Assembly: GCF_007655135.1 (NCBI RefSeq)
Contig: NC_045128.1
Coordinates: 41,181,885 to 41,245,884 of the forward strand
Reading direction: 5' to 3'
Source of the DNA: Punica granatum
Taxonomy: Eukaryota > Streptophyta > Magnoliopsida > Myrtales > Lythraceae
Length of the DNA stretch: 64,000 nucleotides
Shown here: in pieces, positions 58,634 through 64,000 of the stretch
Numbering within the stretch: the first letter of the stretch is position 1
How the letters are laid out: the number at the start of each line of letters is the position of its first letter
Position numbers and translations under genes: made by a program
Notes under the pieces: generated by a model
The model's database searches: none
What the model saw: only the letters and a program-made list of their open reading frames with translations
What the model was told of the DNA's origin: nothing

Positions 58634-61600
58634 ATGGATCGTATCTCACGGCGAGCACAAGTACTCAACAACCACCTTACTCAAACCCCGCCACCGCCGG
58701 CCTCCTCTCTGCATCCCAGCCCCTGCCTCAGCTACTCCCCCCCGGAGCTCACCGAGAAGACCCACTTCGACACGGCGGACCTGCGCAGGCTGACCGACGG
58801 GCACAACCTGCAGGACCGAGACTGGCTGTACGGCCTTATGGTCCAGAGCAAGCTCTTCAACCCGAGGAACTCGGGGGGCAGAGTATTCATCTCTCCCGAT
58901 TTCAACCAGTCTATGGAGCAGCAGAGGGAGATGACCATGAGGAGGATCGGGTACCTGCTCGAGAGGGGCGTCTTCCAAGGGTGGCTCACGGCCAAAGGCA
59001 TCGAGGCCGAAATGAGGAAGTTCGCCTTCCTCGAGGTTGTCGGGATGTTTGACCACTCTCTCGCGATTAAGATTGGCGTTCACTTCTTCTTGTGGTAAAG
59101 CTTCTTCATTGATTTTCGGTACTTCGGTTCCTTGAGATCTTTTGTTTTGATCAGGAGAAAAAAGACAAGAATTCTACTGTTTCCTTCGATTGAGGTTACT
59201 GTTGTCTGTTATTGGTTTCCTTCAAGTTTCGATCGACAGAGTAAAAAAAAAAAGTGATTTTCAGGCCCACATTTTCGTAGGGAATGACTTGGTTCCGCTC
59301 TCTTTGCTCTGTACTTTGCGGTATAGTTGGCCCACTAGTTTGAGGTTTTAACTCAGTAGCTGTATCTCTCTGTGATGGCGGACCTCAGGGGTGGGGCGAT
59401 TCAGTTTTTCGGCACGAAGCGGCACCATGAAAAGTGGTTAAAGGATACTGAGAATTATATGATCAAGGGTTGCTTTGCGATGACTGAGTTGGGGCATGGA
59501 AGTAATGTATGCGGAACTTCAATATTATCTGGTCATTAGCTTTCCCAGTGTTCAACAATAAATTGATTGCTTTTATACTTGTTCCATTCAGGTCCGAGGA
59601 ATCGAAACGGTTACAACATACGATGCCAAGACTGAAGAGTTTGTCATTAACACTCCCTGTGAATCAGCTCAAAAGTACTGGATTGGAGGGGCTGCTAATG
59701 TGAGGATCATTTTCTGTGAAAATTTATCTCCAAAAAATATTCAAATGCCTCTTATTTTCTATTATCTGATGTTGCCATTTTTTCCAATGAGCTTGCAGCA
59801 TGCGACACATACAATAGCATTTTCACAGCTTAATATCAACGGGACCAACCAAGGAGTCCATGCCTTCATAGTTCAGATTAGAGATGCAGATGGCAACATA
59901 TTCCCCAATATTCGTGTTGCTGATTGTAGTCACAAAATTGGCCTGAATGGCGTCGATAATGGCCGAATCTGGTACTGAGATCAGTCTAATGCACATAAAA
60001 GTTGCAAATTCATCTATCTGTGTTCCAGACTGCGAGTTTGTGAAATGTATCTGAGTCTTTAAAATTGTGACAGGTTTGACAATGTGAGGATACCCAGAGA
60101 AAACTTATTGAATTCAGTGGCTGATGTTTCGCCTGATGGGCAGTATCTAAGCGCAATTAAAGACCCAGATCAAGTAAGTCAAACTTGTAACTCATATTCC
60201 CTTTTGAAGATAGTTATCTTTTATATACGTGACTGTCTTATCTTTTGTTTCAGAGATTTGCGGCGTTCCTGGCTCCTCTGACATCAGGACGTGTAACCAT
60301 TGCTGTTAGTGCTATTTACTCGTCTAAGGTAATGCGTGCTTTACTGCTCTGTTTACCCACTAGGTCCTTCTTTTTCATAATCTGATATATGTAGAAAGTA
60401 TCCACCTGCCAATATTGTATTACTAAATTCTACTGCTGATTGTTTGTTATTCCTGCGTTCTTCGCTTGTTAGATTGGGATGGCAATAGCCATTAGGTATG
60501 CATTGTCAAGGAGAGCCTTTTCAGTTGCACCTAATGAGCCTGAAGTACTGCTGCTAGACTACCCTAGTCACCAGCGAAGGCTCTTGCCTCTTCTTGCCAA
60601 GACGTTAGTTGCTTCACTTGTTATCATTATTGTTTTCCTGTTCTGCTTTATGTTGTTAAGTTTTGGTGCCCTGAATAATTCTTAACTATTGGATTGCGTG
60701 CAGTTACGCGATGAGTTTTTCTGTAAACTATTTGAAGACACTTTACTGGAACAGAACTCCTGAATTGAACAAGACTATTCACATTGTCTCTAGTGCGTAT
60801 AAAGCCGCATGCTCATGGCACAACATGAGAACTCTTCAGGTATCTTAACAGCCATGACTCCGCTGTTCAATATTACCTTCTGAAATGATCTTTTTAAGGT
60901 TTAAATCTGATGTAACAGGAATGTCGTGAAGCCTGTGGAGGACAAGGCCTGAAGACGGAGAACCACGTGGGCCATTTCAAGAGTGAGTTCGATGTTCAGT
61001 CAACATTTGAAGGAGACAACAATGTCCTGATGCAACAGGTTGCAATTGATATTACTACTTCATTTTTACATAGATGTGAACTCGATAGTCTTTGCTCTTA
61101 CATATTTCTTTTGATGTGAAATTCAGATCAGCAAGGCGCTTTTTGCTGAATATCTGAATGCCAAGAAGAGGAATAAACCATTCAAAGGATTGGGGTTGGA
61201 GCACATGAACGGACCTTCCCCTGTTGTCCCTTCTCGGCTGTCTAGTTCGACACTCAGGGACAGGCAGTTCCAGGTAAAAGAAGCGTGTTTACGGCTCAAA
61301 GTTATAGTTGCGCATTATCTCACATCTCTGGCTTTCAGGTCGATGCCTTCCATTTAAGAGAGAGGGATCTTTTGGCTCGTTTTGCCGAAGAAATACTTAA
61401 GCTTCTATCACAGGGACAGAGTAGGGAACATGCTTTCATGCTGGTGAGTTTGGATTCCTAATCAAAACATCAACACAATCTCTCTGTTATATGCTCATGT
61501 CTCTACTTTCTCACACTTTGGCCACCAGAGTTACCAGCTTGCAGAAGACTTAGGCAGAGCTTTCTCCGACCGAGCAATGCTGCAGAATTTCCTACAAGTC

Positions 61601-62081
61601 GAGGAATCTGTACCCAGCGGACTGCTAAAGGTAAACCCTTTGCCCTTGGTTTTTCAATCTCCTGATATTTGATCTTCTTTAGAGTACAATAAGAGGATGA
61701 CATTTGGGATAGAGAGTTCTGATGATAAGAATCGTTCTGAATTAATATACATTGTAACAGGTATTAATTAGTTCACACACCGCGCATTCGCATTTGGTAA
61801 CATGTCGGTAATCTTTTTTTCTCTCTTAACAGGAAATCTTAGGCTTGTTGAGATCCATGTATGCCCTTGTTGTCATTGATGAAGACCCTGCTTTCCTTCG
61901 CTACGGCTATCTTTCACCCGAGAATGCTGCATCAGTGAGAAAGGAAATCATGAAGCTCTGCAGCGATCTGCGTCCTCATGCGCTTGCATTGGTCAATGCC
62001 TTTGGCATCCCTGACGCACTTCTGAGCCCGATAGCTTTTAACTGGGTTGATGCTAATGCTTGGTCTTCAGTCCAACATTAG
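58634..62081 (+). CDS. ACX3: Peroxisomal acyl-CoA oxidase 3 (medium-chain)
   Basis: Thirteen exons: 58634-59094, 59389-59506, 59592-59699, 59799-59971, 60074-60173, 60254-60328, 60473-60603, 60704-60839, 60919-61038, 61127-61273, 61339-61443, 61529-61630 and 61833-62081. They give 674 aa, and all phases agree. Residues 7-15 (RAQVLNNHL) form a PTS2 peroxisome signal (R-x6-HL). FAD-binding and catalytic landmarks include CFAMTELGHGSNVRGIETVT, CESAQKYWIGGAANHATHTI, PLTSGRVTIAVSAIYSSKIG, ECREACGGQGLKTEN and FEGDNNVLMQQ. The sequence follows Arabidopsis ACX3, which oxidises medium-chain acyl-CoA to enoyl-CoA with H2O2 release in beta-oxidation. No disabling change was found. The first ATG in the frame with the PTS2 was chosen. 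Confidence 0.96.
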
Positions 62082-62389
62082 GCTCTCATAAGTTTCTCAC
62101 GATATATAGTTCGATGCATAATTGGGATGCGTCTGGTCGGAGCTGTATCCTACTAAGGAGCTTCTCAGAGGAAAACAACACAGGGTGAAGAAAAGGCTGA
62201 GAGGAGTCTGTTGTTGTAGTTTAATGTAAAGCGTGGGATGTAATTAAGGGCCATTCTCAATGGATATCTATGTTCGGAAGCAATAAAATGTAAACATCTT
62301 GTTTTATGTATTGGTATAATGAGTTATCAAATAATCATGTTATTTATGAGATGAGATCGTGATATTACATCTGACGAGGATTTCATACC

Positions 62390-63169
62390 CCTCACCTCCC
62401 AATGGTATATACAAGTTTGCGTTCATGCACTAGCATATACATGCTACCACATTTGACTGCAACCCATGAACACTGATGGACGACCATGTCAATGTGGCGT
62501 AGTCGAATGTGACCTCCTCTGGAGGACCAAGTTCGACAAGTTCCGGTTTCAAACGCCGAAGGCAAGGCACAAAACGACCAATAACTAATATATAGCATCC
62601 CAAAATAGGCCCAAGGCCCCAGACAGGACACGCAGGTCTCAAGGGAAAACAACAGAACCCTTAAGGCTCCCACAAAAGACGGAAAATCAGTTAAGCCCCC
62701 TTTCTTGCAAGGGCCATTGGCACCCTGTTTTCACAGCTTTCCTGCGAACATATGCTGCCCCCAACAGCCTTCCCTGCACAGAGTTCCTGATAGAGCGCCG
62801 TAAAAGATCCTCCGAGCACCTCCCCTTTGAATGAATAATGTTATCTCTGGTCCCCCAGGTATGGTAGATATAGGCATGCCATGCTAACTGGAGAATGACA
62901 ACCCTTATAGTAGCTTTCCCAGCGAGTTTTCTCACTGCCCAATGGAACTCATCCTGCCAATCATCCGCAGCTCTGATCTGTCCAGCCAATAGGAGAATCC
63001 TCTTCCAAATTTCCTTAGTGAAAAGGCAAGTAAAAAAGATATGGTCCCTGCTCTCATCCTCATTGCCACAAAATCCACAAGATATGTGAGGTATAGCTCG
63101 ACAAAGGATTAGAGTTATCTTACACTGAGAGCTTTGAAAAGGAGCTCCAAAATCTAAACAAGTAAGCAT
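62390..63169 (-). mobile_element. LINE retrotransposon 3' fragment
   Basis: The minus frame at 63169-62687 encodes the reverse-transcriptase zinc-binding tail, CGFCGNEDESRDHIFFTCLF then TKEIWKRILLLAGQ, followed by a 3' untranslated stretch (to about 62390). The C-x2-C...H-x4-C motif is visible. Reverse transcriptase and endonuclease are missing, so the copy is 5'-truncated. Confidence 0.75.
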
Positions 63170-64000
63170 TCAAGTTTCTCGTAGTTGCAGATTCCAACAA
63201 GACGACCGAGGAAGGTCTCAGGGATATCACTGAGATAGTTTCTGTTCTGAAATGATATAACTGATGAATCTCTCAGTATAGTGTTAAAATCAGAATTGTA
63301 TATCTACCGAAAGGGAAAAAAAAAAAAGGATGTGTGTGTATATGAACATGTAATATCCCAAAAACCTATGCAGAAGATTTCATCCTAGAAAATGATAATG
63401 CTCGATCGATTTAAGCATCTTTGTTATCATTTCTTTTGTTCCTTGTTTCAGTATATTATTGTTGTATGCGAAAATTGCTCCGACCCCAATTCAGAATTTG
63501 CATTCGGCAAGTCGACGTCGTGAGAGCAGAAGAGAATCAGATTACATGAAAAGTACTAGTTTTCTTTACACATCAATGTTAAGATGTCTTTGCTCTATCA
63601 TTTGCAGTAGATTGCTTGTGCCTGAAATTTAGAATTCCACCGAGTCCAGGGCTTTTTGCGAGTTCCTCCAATTCTTCTGGTTTGTGCTAAAGACCTCCGT
63701 CGAGAGCTCTTCATCTCTTTGCTTCATTGCCTGGCCCGGGAGATCCTAATAAAACGTAAGCTTGGCAACTCACAAACCCGGAAATAGAACATCTCATGAG
63801 AGCAAAGACTACTTTGGCAAACCAACGCGGGAAAGAAAAAAGAGTCATATTTTTTGCTGGACAGAAAGGAGCTCTCGCCTCTCTTCTCCATCAAAACAAG
63901 GCAAGTTGGTGAAGTATATAATAGAGGGAAAGAGCGTATGAGAGTGTGAGCCTCTCTCTCCGTCAAATGTTCTCATAGTCATGTACTCCATGAATTTAAT
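63170..64000. other. Right edge, no supported gene
   Basis: AT-rich DNA. The minus frame at 63966-63724 has no recognised motif and could be intron or leader of a gene beyond the window. Confidence 0.4.

Noticed and set aside
59592..59978. Possible frameshift in ACX3 exon 3
   Set aside because: An apparent extra T was a miscount; positions of neighbouring reading frames confirm a 108-base in-phase exon.

Overview
The window is nuclear DNA of a flowering plant, almost certainly a eudicot. Genes carry GT-AG introns, intergenic DNA is AT-rich with many TA, GA and TAA microsatellites, and every recognisable protein belongs to a land-plant family (TCP, LBD, bZIP, ROP, PPR, ATL, PDCB, TAXIMIN, CLE, ACX3). 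I do not assign a species. Exon structures below were built by hand from frame continuity and splice-site consensus; phases were checked by arithmetic.

Layout. 0-6 kb: a three-exon TMEM220-like membrane protein gene (+), a decayed plastid ycf2 insertion, a heavily disabled seed-biotin/LEA-type gene (+), and a two-exon TAXIMIN peptide gene (-). 6.6-9.1 kb: a six-exon DUF455 ferritin-like gene (-). 10-13.2 kb: a CLE-type signalling peptide gene (-), a foldback MITE, and a second, apparently broken CLE-like reading frame (-). 14.6-16.8 kb: an intronless PPR gene (-) related to Arabidopsis At3g58590. 16.9-23.6 kb: gene-poor DNA with MITEs, LINE debris, a SINE and a 30-base poly-C run. 23.6-28 kb: a CIN-class TCP gene with a miR319 site, a long foldback element, and an ATL RING-H2 ligase gene. 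28.8-34.3 kb: a PDCB gene with a 28-nt middle exon (-) and a seven-exon NCL-like EF-hand/exchanger-type membrane protein gene (-). 35.3-36.7 kb: a CACTA end next to a Helitron. 37.7-48 kb: a group E bZIP gene, a short glucosidase II beta-like gene and an LBD gene (all -). 50.1-51.5 kb: a seven-exon ROP GTPase gene (+). 52.0-52.9 kb: an unusual multimeric TRIM retroelement. 53-58.4 kb: AT-rich repeats, including a SINE with clear target duplications, a MITE and a Helitron-like block. 58.6-62.1 kb: a 13-exon peroxisomal acyl-CoA oxidase gene, ACX3-type (+). The right end holds a LINE remnant and unassigned sequence.

The genes do not form one pathway. The order ATL40/41-like, PDCB5-like, bZIP34/61-like and short glucosidase II beta-like resembles, from memory, blocks around Arabidopsis At2g42360-At2g42390 and At3g58100-At3g58120, so this looks like a conserved ancestral block filled with small transposons. 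The most unusual structure is the 52.0-52.9 kb TRIM: six LTR-like units of four size classes (10, 20, 48 and 185 bp) alternate with five internal segments, and one 5-bp target duplication flanks the whole array. A second small TRIM-like element in an intron of the NCL-like gene shows the same collapsed-LTR pattern.
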